Notes: generated by a model not told the origin, from the letters alone. A DNA stretch of 54,148 bases from an uncultured Acetatifactor sp. (GCA_910577235.1 CAJTMX010000028.1:1-54148); one strand, 5' to 3'; positions 1 through 9,186 are shown, counted from the stretch's first letter. Translations and numbers: made by a program.

Positions 1-63
1 AATATTGTCTATGAGATTGGAAAGCGGCTTGCGGAAATGGAGGATAATATCCTTGAAATTTAA
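1..63 (+). CDS. C-terminal end of an upstream gene (partial)
   Basis: Frame 1 is open from the first base of the window to a TAA at 61-63 and gives the last 20 residues of a protein (ending ...LAEMEDNILEI). It overlaps the start of the next gene by 11 bases, and the ribosome binding site of that gene lies inside it. This is typical of translationally coupled operon genes. Too little is present to name a family. Confidence 0.55.
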   Translation, partial: NIVYEIGKRLAEMEDNILEI

Positions 64-622
64 CCTTCTTTATGTGGATCCCCCATGGGAATATAAGGCG
101 TTTAGAAAAAAGGGACCGTGGGGCTGTGCTGTCAGTCATTACCATACCATGAACAAGGAGGACATTTGTGGGTTAGATATACAGTCCATAGCAGCGCCGG
201 ACTGCATTCTGTTTTTGTGGGTGACATTCCCCTGTCTGGAACAGGGACTGGAAACAATCAGGAGGTGGGGCTTTCATTATAAGACAGTAGGTTTCTGTTG
301 GGTGAAGAGGTGCAGGAAACAGCAAAATAAATGGTACTGCGGGCTTGGTTTCTGGACCAGAGCTAACCCGGAATTGTGTCTGATTGCCACAAGTGGGAGA
401 CCAAAACGTGTGTCAAAAACTGTTCGTTGTATTGTAGATACACCAATGGAGGCACACAGCAAGAAACCGGATATTGTCAGGGAAAGAATTGTGGAGTTGA
501 TGGGAGACTTGCCCAGGGCGGAGTTGTTTGCAAGGCAGGAATACCCAGGGTGGATATGCGTGGGTGATGAAATTGACGGCATGGACATCAGAGACAGCCT
601 GCGGATGTTGAAAGAAATGTGA
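53..622 (+). CDS. MT-A70 family adenine-specific methyltransferase
   Basis: Predicted S-adenosylmethionine-dependent N6-adenine methyltransferase of 189 aa, the usual size for the short bacterial/phage MT-A70 members. The catalytic DPPW motif is at residues 9-12, and a hydrophobic strand ending LFLWV follows about 55 residues later. I chose TTG at 53 because GGAGG lies at 39-43 with 9-nt spacing and the protein then begins MKFNLLYVDPPW, as in the family; the frame is open further left. It probably modifies element or host DNA, for example to evade restriction after transfer. No restriction endonuclease is visible nearby, so it looks like an orphan enzyme. Confidence 0.85.
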   Translation: MKFNLLYVDPPWEYKAFRKKGPWGCAVSHYHTMNKEDICGLDIQSIAAPDCILFLWVTFPCLEQGLETIRRWGFHYKTVGFCWVKRCRKQQNKWYCGLGFWTRANPELCLIATSGRPKRVSKTVRCIVDTPMEAHSKKPDIVRERIVELMGDLPRAELFARQEYPGWICVGDEIDGMDIRDSLRMLKEM

Positions 623-1209
623 GGAAAGGGAGGCTTTTGATATGGCTTATGGAAGTACATAGTTTTTGCATAGGAGTTTCCGCCAGTTTTCTGTGTGGGA
701 TGTTGATGGATATGCTGCTTAAGAAATTGACCGGTTCCGATAAGGTGAGATATGTGGCGTTGCTGTCAGCGGCTGTCACCGCCGTATTTGTGGGAGCGTA
801 TGGAACAGGAACACATACCTTTGCCTGTGTTTTGTTTGGGCAGGTGCTTTTGTTTGCGGCGGAGTATGACATTGCAACCCATACGGTGCCGGATTATGTG
901 CCGGTGTTGATACTGCTGGTCGGTCTGATGGAAGTGGAGTTTGCCCCGGCATTTTTGGGGCTTATCCTGGTGCCGCTGCCTTTTCTTGCAGCGGCGCTGA
1001 TCAGGGAAGGGAGCATCGGGGGCGGGGACATCAAGCTGATGGGCGCCTGCGGCTTTGTGCTGGGCGTAAGGCGGGGGTACGCCGCATTGATGCTGGGATT
1101 GTTTCTGGCCGTGGCGTTTCAAGCGGCATTCGTGAAGAAAAAGGATAAGGGCTTTGCGCTGGCGCCATATCTGGCGGTGGGCTGTCTGCTTGTCCGGCTC
1201 ATAGTGTGA
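619..1209 (+). CDS. Type IV prepilin peptidase, A24 family (TadV/CpaA-like)
   Basis: Polytopic membrane aspartyl peptidase that would cleave the leader of Flp/TadE-type prepilins. Both catalytic aspartates are visible: one in the AEYDIATHTVPD loop (around residue 88) and one in the GGGDIKLMG motif (around residue 135). At about 196 aa it is the short form without the N-terminal methylase domain, as in Tad loci. The GTG at 619 overlaps the preceding TGA. TTG 637 and ATG 649 are alternative starts, with GGGAGG at 628-633, so the exact start is unsure. It heads the Tad-type operon. Confidence 0.85.
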   Translation: MRKGRLLIWLMEVHSFCIGVSASFLCGMLMDMLLKKLTGSDKVRYVALLSAAVTAVFVGAYGTGTHTFACVLFGQVLLFAAEYDIATHTVPDYVPVLILLVGLMEVEFAPAFLGLILVPLPFLAAALIREGSIGGGDIKLMGACGFVLGVRRGYAALMLGLFLAVAFQAAFVKKKDKGFALAPYLAVGCLLVRLIV

Positions 1210-1239
1210 ATATATTTTTGAAAATCGGAGGGAAAAGAA

Positions 1240-2070
1240 GTGAAAAAATTAATGAAGAATCGTATTGTAATTGGTTTGATCTGTATCATCCTTTCGCTGG
1301 TGATCTGTTTTGGCCTGACGCCTATGTTCAACAACGCTTTGAAATCGAAGGTTTCCCTGGTCCGGGTGAATGCGGAAATCCATAAGGGTGATCAGATTAC
1401 AGAGAAAATGCTGACAACTGTGGAAGTGGGGGGATATAACCTGCCCGGAAATGTGGTCTACAGGATGGAGGATGTGGTTGGGCGGTATGCCAACGCCGAC
1501 CTGTACAGGGGGGATTACATTTTAGAGAGCAAGCTGTCGGACACCCCCATGCTTAAGAATGCTTATCTGAGCGGGCTAAACGGGGAGAACCTTGCTATTT
1601 CCGTCAGCATCAAATCTTTTGCTGCCGGATTATCGGGAAAGCTGGAGGCAGGGGATATTGTGACTCTCTTTGCCTCGGATGTGGGCGATAAGAGGGAGAC
1701 GCTTATGCTGCCGGAGCTTAAATATGTGGAGATTATTGCGGCCACGGCAAGCAGCGGGGCGGACAGTGATGTGCAGGCGGATACGGAAAAGGGAGAAGAG
1801 CAGGAACTGGCATCCACCCTTACGGTACTCGCCGCGCCCGAGCAGGCAAGGCTCCTTGCGGAGCTGGAACAGAAAGGGAAGATCCATGCGGCCCTAGTTT
1901 TTCGTGGGGACAGTACGCAGGCCCGGATGTTTTTGGAGGAACAGCGGAAGGTCCTGGAAGAATTGTATGCGGAGGAAGAAACGGAAATCGGGGAAACTGG
2001 GACGGCGGAGGAAACGGAAGAGCCCATTGTGGATGTGGATGAGGCGGAAGAAAACGCAGGAGGACGGTAG
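1240..2070 (+). CDS. CpaB/RcpC-like SAF-domain protein of a Tad secretion system
   Basis: 276 aa with one N-terminal membrane segment (residues about 8-28) followed by an extracytoplasmic SAF domain (about 38-100: VRVNAEIHKGDQITEKML ... YRGDYILESKL). RcpC/CpaB proteins are thought to scaffold the Tad apparatus in the envelope. The C-terminal 60 residues are strongly acidic (repeated EEETE, DVDEAEE), which may be a flexible surface tail. RBS GGAGGGAAAAGAAG precedes the start. The position between prepilin peptidase and TadZ agrees with the assignment. Confidence 0.8.
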   Translation: MKKLMKNRIVIGLICIILSLVICFGLTPMFNNALKSKVSLVRVNAEIHKGDQITEKMLTTVEVGGYNLPGNVVYRMEDVVGRYANADLYRGDYILESKLSDTPMLKNAYLSGLNGENLAISVSIKSFAAGLSGKLEAGDIVTLFASDVGDKRETLMLPELKYVEIIAATASSGADSDVQADTEKGEEQELASTLTVLAAPEQARLLAELEQKGKIHAALVFRGDSTQARMFLEEQRKVLEELYAEEETEIGETGTAEETEEPIVDVDEAEENAGGR

Positions 2071-2071
2071 G

Positions 2072-2902
2072 ATGGAGCAACACGGAAATATGCTTGCCAT
2101 TACAGGGAGCCCCGGCAGCGGTAAGACCACGCTTGCGGTGAAACTGACGGCGGAGATTGCGAGGAAAAGAAAAAATGTGATCCTGGTGTGCGGCGATCCC
2201 TTTGTGCCGTCCATCCCGTTCCTGCTCCCTATGGACGGGGAACAGGAGGTATCCCTGGGAGCGCTCCTTACGGCTCCGGCGTTGACTCAGGACAAAATAT
2301 TGAGAGCCTGTGTGCCGGTTCCGGGGTGTGAATATGCCAGTCTGCTGGGGTATAAGCTGGGGGAAAACCTGATGTCTTATCCCAAGGTTACAAGGGAGCG
2401 GGCGGTGGAGTTTTTGGTCTGCTTAAGGCATCTGGCGGATTATGTGATCTTGGACTGCACTTCTGTTTTCGAGGCGGACGTCTTTTCCATTCTTGCCATG
2501 GAGATGGCGAACCGGGTGCTGCGGGTAGGGACTTCCAACCTGCGGGGCATATCCTATTATCGTTCCCATGCGGGAATGCTGGAGGGACGGGCAGACACAG
2601 GAAAATACCTGAATGCCATCGGGAATTATAAGGTGGGGCAGGAATGGGAGAGCGCCGCAGGACAGTATGGCGGAGCTGCCTTTATATTTCCCTATGTGGC
2701 CGAACTGGAAAAGCAGTATGATGAGGCGCGTCTGTGGGATGCCATGACTTCCAGGGAGGCCGCCCCGTTTCAGACAGAAGTGAAAAAACTTCTGGCGGAG
2801 GCTTTTGGTCTGCATGAGGCAAAGCAGGGCGCCGGGAATCCGGAAAAAAGGAAATTGGTGGTGCGCAGCCCTTTTGTCTGGAAGAATAAGGGCGAATTTT
2901 AA
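2072..2902 (+). CDS. TadZ/CpaE-like P-loop ATPase
   Basis: 276 aa; starts one base after the cpaB stop, with AGGAGGACGG as ribosome binding site. A Walker A motif GSPGSGKTT sits at the very N-terminus (residues about 11-19), followed by a ParA/MinD-like fold (VILVCGDPF, DYVILDCTS). In Tad systems TadZ/CpaE localises the secretion ATPase to a pole or site on the membrane. The frame is open further upstream as a shadow of cpaB, but the RBS and the family N-terminus fix the start at ATG 2072. Confidence 0.75.
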   Translation: MEQHGNMLAITGSPGSGKTTLAVKLTAEIARKRKNVILVCGDPFVPSIPFLLPMDGEQEVSLGALLTAPALTQDKILRACVPVPGCEYASLLGYKLGENLMSYPKVTRERAVEFLVCLRHLADYVILDCTSVFEADVFSILAMEMANRVLRVGTSNLRGISYYRSHAGMLEGRADTGKYLNAIGNYKVGQEWESAAGQYGGAAFIFPYVAELEKQYDEARLWDAMTSREAAPFQTEVKKLLAEAFGLHEAKQGAGNPEKRKLVVRSPFVWKNKGEF

Positions 2903-2916
2903 GGAGGGGTGGAGAT

Positions 2917-4278
2917 ATGCAGGAAATATTGAATATACACGAGACTGCCGGGCTGCTGAATAAGAACGTGTTATACCGCACGTTCCCGGAAGTGTTGAAG
3001 GATGTGCAGGAATACATATCCAGACATTTTGCGTCTGTGCTCCGTGACAACCCGGATGAGAACAGGGAGCTGGTACAGTCCTATATCGGGAAATATCTGG
3101 AGCAGAGCGGCGTAGGCGTGGAAGGAATGGAGCAGGGGGAACTCTGTGAACTTCTTTACGGGGAAATGACAGGCTTTTCTTTCCTGACGCACTATCTGTA
3201 CCGGGAGGATGTGGAGGAAATCAATATCAATCAGTGGCGGGACGTAAAGATCACTTATTCCACCGGGGAGATCGTTCCGGCAAAGGAGCATTTTAACAGC
3301 GCCGGCCATGCGGTGGATGTCATCAGGAGGCTCTTGCACAAATCGGGCATGATCTTTGACAATGCCCAGACCATTGTAGTGGGGCACCTGAACAATAAGA
3401 TCCGCATTACGGTCATGGGGGACGGCGTCATTGACAGGGAGAAAGGGCTGGCGGTATCCATCCGCATTGTCAATCCGAAGAAACTGACAAAAGAGCAGTT
3501 TGTAGACTTCGGGACAGCTACAGAGGAAATGCTGGATCTGCTTGCCGTGTGTTTTACCCATGGCGTTTCTATGTGCATCACCGGGGCGACTTCTTCGGGA
3601 AAGACCACGCTGATGAGCTGGATTCTGGGGGAGGTGCCCTATAACAAGCGCATTGTCACCATAGAGCAGGGCTGCCGGGAATTTGACCTGACTGTAGAGG
3701 ATGGAAATGGGAACGTACTTAACAACGTGGTCCATCTGGTGACAAGGTTTTCTGATGATCCCAGGCAGAACATTGATATGGTGAAACTGCTGGAAACTAC
3801 CCTCACCATCAACCCGGATTGTATTGCGGTGGCGGAGATGAAGGGCGGGGAGAGTATGCAGGCCATCAACGCCGCCAACACCGGGCATTCCGTGATCACC
3901 ACCATCCATGCCAATTCCTGTGAAGATACCTATTACCGCATGGTGACGCTGTGCAAGCAGGAACAGCCCGGCATGGACGATGCCACGCTGCAGAGCCTTG
4001 CCACGAAAGCGTTCCCCATCGTGGCCTTTGCCAAGAGGTTAGAGGACAATTCCAGGAGGATCATGGAGATCACGGAGTGCGAGACCCTGTCGGACGGCAG
4101 GAAAAAAATGCGAACTTTGTATCGGTTCCACATTACGGACAACATCATAACGGAGGGGAAACCGAAGATCATAGGCCATTATGAAAAGGTGGAAGATCTT
4201 TCGGAAAGCCTGCAAAAACGGCTCCGGGAGAACGGGCTGCCCCTCAGGATGCAGGAACAGTTTGCGGCAGAGCGGTAA
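2917..4278 (+). CDS. TadA/CpaF-type secretion ATPase
   Basis: 453-aa cytoplasmic hexameric ATPase of the VirB11/PulE superfamily, which powers Tad pilus assembly. It has an N-terminal domain with EEININQW, a Walker A GATSSGKTT (about 222-230), an Asp box region around TIEQGCREFDL, a Walker B-like DCIAVAEMKGGE (about 300) and a His box TGHSVITTIHANS. This is the best-conserved gene of the operon. RBS AAGGAGGGGTGGAG precedes the ATG. Confidence 0.9.
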   Translation: MQEILNIHETAGLLNKNVLYRTFPEVLKDVQEYISRHFASVLRDNPDENRELVQSYIGKYLEQSGVGVEGMEQGELCELLYGEMTGFSFLTHYLYREDVEEININQWRDVKITYSTGEIVPAKEHFNSAGHAVDVIRRLLHKSGMIFDNAQTIVVGHLNNKIRITVMGDGVIDREKGLAVSIRIVNPKKLTKEQFVDFGTATEEMLDLLAVCFTHGVSMCITGATSSGKTTLMSWILGEVPYNKRIVTIEQGCREFDLTVEDGNGNVLNNVVHLVTRFSDDPRQNIDMVKLLETTLTINPDCIAVAEMKGGESMQAINAANTGHSVITTIHANSCEDTYYRMVTLCKQEQPGMDDATLQSLATKAFPIVAFAKRLEDNSRRIMEITECETLSDGRKKMRTLYRFHITDNIITEGKPKIIGHYEKVEDLSESLQKRLRENGLPLRMQEQFAAER

Positions 4279-4289
4279 AGGAGGTGCAT

Positions 4290-5147
4290 ATGAGCCTTGT
4301 TGCGGTAAAAAAGCCGTATTTATTGAAAATATCGCTGGATGAGGATGCACCCGATCCACGGAAAGACTACGACAACTTGGGGAGCATGGTGTGCTGGCAC
4401 CGGCATTATAGACTGGGGGATGCGCACTCTTATAAGGATCCCGGCGATTTCCTGCAGGAGCTTGTAGAGAAAAATGTAAGCGATACAGAACTGATCAGGC
4501 AGGCAAAGGCAGGAAAAATACCGGGAGTGAGACTGGGATATGTCCGCAGGGAAAGGATATGGACGGTGGAAAGCTATGATACCATGTCCCGCAAGTGGAT
4601 CCGTTTGTATGGATTTGACGGCCCGTTTTCCAGGTGCAGTTCAGAAGTTGCGGAGGCGGTTCGCTCCGAGATGGATAACCATGCGCTGTTAAAACTGGCC
4701 GGGCAGAAGTGCTGCATTTTGCCGGTCTATCTTTTTGACCATTCCGGGCTGCACATATCCACCCAGGATCTGACAAAATGGCCGGACGGCCGCTGGGATG
4801 CCGGACAGGTGGGCTGGGTGTATGCCGACAAAAAAGCTATCCTTGCCGAATATGGGAAGTGCGGTCTGGAGGAAATGAAACGGGCTGAAAAAGTCCTGAT
4901 GTCAGAGGTGGAATTGTATGATAAGTACTTGTCGGGGGAGTGTTACGGGTTTCAGCTATATAAGGACGGCGAGGAAATGGATAGTTGCTGGGGATTTCTG
5001 GGAGATTTTGAGGAAGTCAGAAAGGACATTTTGGAGTATCTTCCGGAAGAGTGCTGCAGCCTTATGGATCATCTGACGGAGGCGCAGGATATGCGACGCA
5101 TGGAGGTTGAAGATTATGAGGGATTATTGGAAGAAATGGAGGTATGA
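4290..5147 (+). CDS. Conserved hypothetical protein of conjugative elements
   Basis: 285 aa, no signal peptide or membrane segment. The ATG at 4290 follows AAAGGAGG (4277-4284) by 5 nt. Near residue 35-45 it has the segment SMVCWHRHYRLGD, which I associate with a hypothetical family found in phage and conjugative elements, though I cannot name its function. The C-terminal half is acidic. It is inserted between tadA and tadB in the operon and ends 3 nt before tadB, so it is co-transcribed with the secretion genes. Confidence 0.5.
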   Translation: MSLVAVKKPYLLKISLDEDAPDPRKDYDNLGSMVCWHRHYRLGDAHSYKDPGDFLQELVEKNVSDTELIRQAKAGKIPGVRLGYVRRERIWTVESYDTMSRKWIRLYGFDGPFSRCSSEVAEAVRSEMDNHALLKLAGQKCCILPVYLFDHSGLHISTQDLTKWPDGRWDAGQVGWVYADKKAILAEYGKCGLEEMKRAEKVLMSEVELYDKYLSGECYGFQLYKDGEEMDSCWGFLGDFEEVRKDILEYLPEECCSLMDHLTEAQDMRRMEVEDYEGLLEEMEV

Positions 5148-5150
5148 TGT

Positions 5151-6083
5151 ATGACTGTGCTTGTAACCATTGCATTTTTCATGGCGGTGGCAGGATGCTT
5201 TATTGTGCTGGGGCTGTCACCGTTTACATTTTTGGACGGGCTTGCAGGGTATCTTACACTTAAAAACAACAGCATGAAGAGACGCATCAGGGAAAGCAGG
5301 AAGAAAAAGGAACCGAAGGGATTGAAACTGCTGTTTGCAGAGGTAAAGGAAATCTTAAGGCTGACCGGGAAAAGCGGGCAGTTTGCCATGCTGTGCGTGC
5401 TCGCCATGATCTTATTTGTGGTGGGTGTGCTGGCGGCCCTTACTATGAATAATGCACTGATGGTGCCGGTACTGGCGGTGGGCTTTGCACTCCTGCCGTT
5501 TTACTATGTAAAATTTACTGCATCCAGACATAAAAAGCAGATCAATACGGAACTGGAAACAGCCTTATCCATGATAACCACCAGCTATCTGCGGAATAAG
5601 AATACCATTATCAGGGCAATCGAGGAAAATCTGCCATACTTAAATCCGCCAGTATCGGAGGTGTTCCGTAGTTTTCTCATGGAGACAAAGCTGATAAACT
5701 CCAATACGGCGGAGGCGCTGGCAGGGTTGAAAAAAGGAATGGATAATGCGGTATTTCATGAATGGGTGGATGCCGTCATTGCTTGTCAGGACGACCACAA
5801 CCTGAAAAACACCCTGCCGCCCATTGTCTCCAAGCTGTCGGATATGCGGGTGGTGTCGGCGGAGCTTGACCTGCTGATTTATGAGCCGGTCAAGGAATAC
5901 ATCACTATGGTAGTCCTGCTTTTGGGCAGTATACCGCTGCTGTATTTTCTAAATAAGGAGTGGTATGAAACATTGATGTTTACCGGTTTTGGAAAGGTAT
6001 TGCTTGCCATTTGCGGGACAGTGGTGTTTGTATCCGTGGCGGCAGTGTCGAAACATACCAGACCTATTGAATACAGGAAATGA
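5151..6083 (+). CDS. TadB-like inner-membrane platform protein (T2SS F family)
   Basis: 310 aa. Two N-terminal hydrophobic segments (about 1-30 and 80-125) are followed by a cytoplasmic helical T2SSF-type domain (about 135-255) and C-terminal membrane segments (about 258-305). TadB and TadC form the membrane platform that transmits work from the TadA ATPase to the growing pilus. Order and size fit TadB. It starts 3 nt after the preceding stop. Confidence 0.75.
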   Translation: MTVLVTIAFFMAVAGCFIVLGLSPFTFLDGLAGYLTLKNNSMKRRIRESRKKKEPKGLKLLFAEVKEILRLTGKSGQFAMLCVLAMILFVVGVLAALTMNNALMVPVLAVGFALLPFYYVKFTASRHKKQINTELETALSMITTSYLRNKNTIIRAIEENLPYLNPPVSEVFRSFLMETKLINSNTAEALAGLKKGMDNAVFHEWVDAVIACQDDHNLKNTLPPIVSKLSDMRVVSAELDLLIYEPVKEYITMVVLLLGSIPLLYFLNKEWYETLMFTGFGKVLLAICGTVVFVSVAAVSKHTRPIEYRK

Positions 6084-6104
6084 AGATTGTGAGGTGAAAA
6101 TATA

Positions 6105-6980
6105 GTGCAGAACTTGATTTTACTGCTCTTTGCCGTGTCCTTTACGGTAGGGAGTTATTTTATTCTGGCGGAAATCCTTCAGGTGCCGACCTACCGCACC
6201 AGCCGGGCGATTCTGGCGGTAGGAAAGAGACGGAAGAAACAGGCGGGAACTGCAGACGCTTTTATCATGGAACTGTCCGGCAGGATTGCCCGGTTCCTGC
6301 CCATGGATGAGTTTAAAAAACGAAAACTGCAAGCCACGCTGCGTTCTGCGGAGATTCCGCTGACACCGGAGCATTACATGGCGCAGGCATATGTCAAGGC
6401 CGGACTTACATTTTTATGTATTATCCCCTGCCTTTTGATTGCGCCGGTATTCTTTCCCGTGTTTCTGGTGCTGGGGATAGGAATATTTTTCTCTGAGAGC
6501 GGGAAAGCGGAAAAGCTGGTAAAAAAGCGGAGGGAGGAAATTGAGTTTGAACTGCCCAGATTTGTGGCAACTGTCACTCAGGAACTGATGGCAAGCCGGG
6601 ATATTCTTTCTATGCTGGAGACATACCAGAAAAATGCGGGAGCGGCGCTTAAGAATGAGCTTGCCATCACCACGGCGGACATGAGGACGGGAAATTATGA
6701 GGCGGCGCTTACCAGGCTGGAGGCCAGGGTTTCCAGCGCCATGCTCTCCGATGTAGTACGGGGGCTGATCGGGTGTATCCGTGGGGATGACGGCGTGGCC
6801 TTCTTTCGTATGCTGTCCCATGATATGAAACAAATCGAGGTACAGCGGCTGAAAAAGCTGGCCTTGGAGAGGCCGCCGAAGATCAGGCGGCACTCTTTTC
6901 TGCTGCTTGCCTGTATGCTGCTGGTGTATATGGGAGTCATGGGGTATCAGATACTTGGAACCATGTCGGAAATGTTTTAA
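6105..6980 (+). CDS. TadC-like inner-membrane platform protein (T2SS F family)
   Basis: 291 aa, GTG start at 6105 preceded by GTGAGGTGAAA. It has an N-terminal membrane helix, a paired hydrophobic segment at about 105-130 (TFLCIIPCLLIAPVFFPVFLVLG), a cytoplasmic helical domain (ELPRFVATVTQELMASRDILSML ...) and a C-terminal membrane helix. The arrangement matches TadC, partner of the upstream TadB. Weakly conserved families like this are hard to place exactly by eye, but position and topology agree. Confidence 0.75.
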   Translation: MQNLILLLFAVSFTVGSYFILAEILQVPTYRTSRAILAVGKRRKKQAGTADAFIMELSGRIARFLPMDEFKKRKLQATLRSAEIPLTPEHYMAQAYVKAGLTFLCIIPCLLIAPVFFPVFLVLGIGIFFSESGKAEKLVKKRREEIEFELPRFVATVTQELMASRDILSMLETYQKNAGAALKNELAITTADMRTGNYEAALTRLEARVSSAMLSDVVRGLIGCIRGDDGVAFFRMLSHDMKQIEVQRLKKLALERPPKIRRHSFLLLACMLLVYMGVMGYQILGTMSEMF

Positions 6981-6994
6981 AGGTAGGAGGAATC

Positions 6995-7405
6995 ATGAAA
7001 AAGAGAATACGGGATGTGTGCGGGAACACCAGGGGAGAAGGCTACATTGACACCGCTGTGGGTGTTTTCTGCCTGATGTTTGTAGTGGCGCTTGCCATGG
7101 TGTTGTTTCCGGTGTTTATGAAGAAACAACAGCTTGATACTTTTGCGGATGAGATTGTCAGGCAGGCGGAGATTGTGGGGAGTACAGATGTGTCCGGCAG
7201 GATCGCACAGTTGAAACAGAAAACGGGGCTTGACCCGCAAATACAGTGGGAGTGCGATTATTACAGCGGGAACAGGGTGCAGTTAAACGGGGACATCCAA
7301 GTGACACTGACCCAGAGGGTGGACATTCGTTTCTTCACATTTGGCTCCTTTCCCATAGAGCTGAAGGCGAGGGCAAGCGGCAAGAGCGAGGTTTATTATA
7401 AGTGA
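6995..7405 (+). CDS. TadE-like pseudopilin, DUF4320 type
   Basis: 136 aa. A short basic N-terminus (MKKRIRDVCGNTRGEGYIDT) precedes one hydrophobic segment (about 22-43), and the remainder looks extracytoplasmic. The E in RGEGYIDT is at the position where prepilin-like signals have a conserved Glu, so the A24 peptidase upstream may process it. It resembles the DUF4320 family of Firmicutes conjugative elements. The candidate role is minor pseudopilin or structural pilin. RBS AGGAGG is at 6984-6990. Confidence 0.65.
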   Translation: MKKRIRDVCGNTRGEGYIDTAVGVFCLMFVVALAMVLFPVFMKKQQLDTFADEIVRQAEIVGSTDVSGRIAQLKQKTGLDPQIQWECDYYSGNRVQLNGDIQVTLTQRVDIRFFTFGSFPIELKARASGKSEVYYK

Positions 7406-7415
7406 GGGGGCAGGC

Positions 7416-7955
7416 ATGGGAAAACTGAAAAAAGCAGTTGCGGATAGAAAAGGTATGTCCTATCCGCTTACGGCGGCGCTGGTGCTGGCTCTGCTGATCG
7501 TGCTGTGCGTGCTGGCAGAATTCTTCCGGCTCTCCGTTATTGCATACGGAGTGAGAAATTCCCTCCAGGAATCCGTCATATCCGTAGCGGTCACGAATTA
7601 CGATGAGGTCTATGACGGGCTGCGGGAGGGATACAGCGGCGGTTACTATATGACCGGGGATTGCTGGCAGGAAACCCTTGATTACGGGGATGTGTACACC
7701 CAGCTTGACAGGCTGCTGGGAACAAACCCTGACGGCAGTTATCATGTGAAATGGCAGGGAAACGGATATGAGTACCGGATAACAGGTTTGCATGTATCGA
7801 TCCGCAATGCGCCCTTTGCACCAGGGAACGCCGGACAGAATTTTGAGGCGGATGTCTCAGTACAACTGGAGATACCTTTATCCTTTGGATGGGAGGCCCT
7901 GCCGCCTGTACGTATGACGGTCAGGACAAAAGCTGTCTATATGCCCAAGTTCTAA
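7416..7955 (+). CDS. TadE/TadG-like membrane-anchored pseudopilin
   Basis: 179 aa. A basic N-terminus KKAVADRKGMSYPLTAA leads into a hydrophobic helix (about 17-38). The rest is a predicted extracytoplasmic beta-rich domain with several Tyr/Gly-rich stretches. Last gene of the uninterrupted Tad run. The charged N-terminus plus a single helix fits TadE/TadG-type minor pilins; no cleavage site can be fixed by eye. RBS GAGGGGG precedes ATG 7416. Confidence 0.55.
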   Translation: MGKLKKAVADRKGMSYPLTAALVLALLIVLCVLAEFFRLSVIAYGVRNSLQESVISVAVTNYDEVYDGLREGYSGGYYMTGDCWQETLDYGDVYTQLDRLLGTNPDGSYHVKWQGNGYEYRITGLHVSIRNAPFAPGNAGQNFEADVSVQLEIPLSFGWEALPPVRMTVRTKAVYMPKF

Positions 7956-8137
7956 AAAAACAATGGACGGAAGTGCGTGCTTTATGATAGAGTATGTAGA
8001 AAAGTAAAGAAAATAGTGATTAGTTGGAAAATGTCTGGACGCACGGAAGGGTTTGTTGTATGATGGAGTTGGATAAAAGCAGGACAGCATTTGCCGTAAA
8101 AGGGATTTTTGATTTTTATGGAAAGTGAGGTCATGAT

Positions 8138-8779
8138 ATGAAAAAAGAACATGAAAGCAAAAAGAGGCTGGTAATTCTTATCCTCGCAGCGGCAGCCCTG
8201 TGTCTTGCGGGAGGGCTGTGCCTGTATCTGGCTAAGATCGGGAAGGCGGCGGAGCCTGACAGGGAAACCATGCAGGAGTCTGTGGGGCAGGCAGAAGTAA
8301 CTGTTCCTGAAATCGAGGTTCTGGAGACAAGGGAATCTCCTGAAGGAACAGAGAAACCTAAAGAGACAGAAAAACCCCAAGAGACGGAAGAAACGGAGAC
8401 CGGGGAAAACGGAGCTGGTGGGGAAGAATCAGAAGAGGCGGAAAGCAAAGAACCGGAGGCGGCTGAGAGTCAGCCGGACGATAATCAGGGGAGCGGGAAC
8501 AGTGAATCTCCTAAGACAAGGGAGGATGCGCAGGCACCCACAGAAACGCCGGAACCCGTAGACGAAAGTGCAGTGGAGAACCCGGAGCAGCCGCCCCAGT
8601 ATGAGCCGGGGGTTACAGAGCCCGAACAGAAACCGGAAGAACCGGCAGGCGGGAGCACCAATGGGAACGGGCAGGTGTATGTGCCGGGATTCGGATATGT
8701 AGATCCGCCGGGCGCACCGCAGGGAGAGTCCGCAGGTTCTACCGGGGACTGGGATAAACAGATCGGTGATATGAATTAA
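8138..8779 (+). CDS. Membrane-anchored Glu/Pro-rich protein (DUF6550-like)
   Basis: 213 aa. One N-terminal transmembrane helix (residues about 12-31) is followed by a long low-complexity region rich in Glu, Pro and Thr (repeats like EKPKETEKPQETEETETGE) and a Gly-rich C-terminus with YVPGFGYVDPPG. It resembles the DUF6550 proteins I associate with Firmicutes conjugative elements. The composition suggests a flexible cell-surface stalk. A 182-bp gap upstream has a possible weak promoter (TGGACG 8034-8039, TATGAT 8057-8062); the ATG has GTGAGG upstream. Confidence 0.55.
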   Translation: MKKEHESKKRLVILILAAAALCLAGGLCLYLAKIGKAAEPDRETMQESVGQAEVTVPEIEVLETRESPEGTEKPKETEKPQETEETETGENGAGGEESEEAESKEPEAAESQPDDNQGSGNSESPKTREDAQAPTETPEPVDESAVENPEQPPQYEPGVTEPEQKPEEPAGGSTNGNGQVYVPGFGYVDPPGAPQGESAGSTGDWDKQIGDMN

Positions 8780-8804
8780 GTACAATAGAACAAGAATCAT
8801 ATTT

Positions 8805-8835
8805 GGGAGCATGGCGCAGGCTATGCTCCTTTTCT
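8805..8835 (+). terminator. Rho-independent terminator after the acidic surface protein
   Basis: The inverted repeat GGAGCAT ... ATGCTCC is followed by TTTTC. It closes the Tad transcript just before a new promoter at 8858. Confidence 0.6.
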
Positions 8836-8857
8836 GGCTGCCCGGCGGGAAAGTGGC

Positions 8858-8887
8858 TTGACATGCTGAGGCGCAACATGGTATAAC
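8858..8887 (+). promoter_or_regulatory. Sigma-A type promoter for the 66-aa gene
   Basis: TTGACA at 8858-8863 and TATAAC at 8882-8887, separated by 18 bp: a consensus -35 and a near-consensus -10. It sits between a terminator and the small gene at 8937 and would give a leader of about 45 nt. Confidence 0.65.
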
Positions 8888-8936
8888 AAAATAAACAAGT
8901 ATACCGTTACGCTATTGCAAATAAGGGGGCAGATTT

Positions 8937-9137
8937 ATGGGACAGATAGTAAAGAAAAACAATAGTTTGCCGACAGTGCCAACAACCGAGCCGGATAAAG
9001 TGGAAACATTTGCGGGGAAACAAACTGCGCGTGTGACAAAGATATATGATCAGCCAGATGGTTCTACTATTAAAGCTACAAGAAAAATAAACAAAGACGG
9101 TTCTATTTCTGATAAAATCGAACATAGGCATATGTAG
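8937..9137 (+). CDS. Small 66-aa protein of unknown function
   Basis: 66 aa, hydrophilic, no signal peptide. RBS AAGGGGG lies about 7 nt before ATG 8937. The last 25 residues (YDQPDGSTIKATRKINKDG) look like a short beta-hairpin motif. It has its own strong promoter and a downstream terminator, so it can be expressed separately from the flanking secretion genes. I do not recognise the family; the isolated high expression hints at a regulator or a chaperone-like accessory factor. Confidence 0.55.
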   Translation: MGQIVKKNNSLPTVPTTEPDKVETFAGKQTARVTKIYDQPDGSTIKATRKINKDGSISDKIEHRHM

Positions 9138-9186
9138 AAGATACATTCCTATATTCAGATTCATGAATTGAATACATATTGCAATT

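Noticed and set aside
2971..3909. 312-codon minus-strand frame opposite the TadA gene
   Set aside because: The + strand TadA motifs and RBS are decisive; the minus frame is low-complexity His/Pro-rich.
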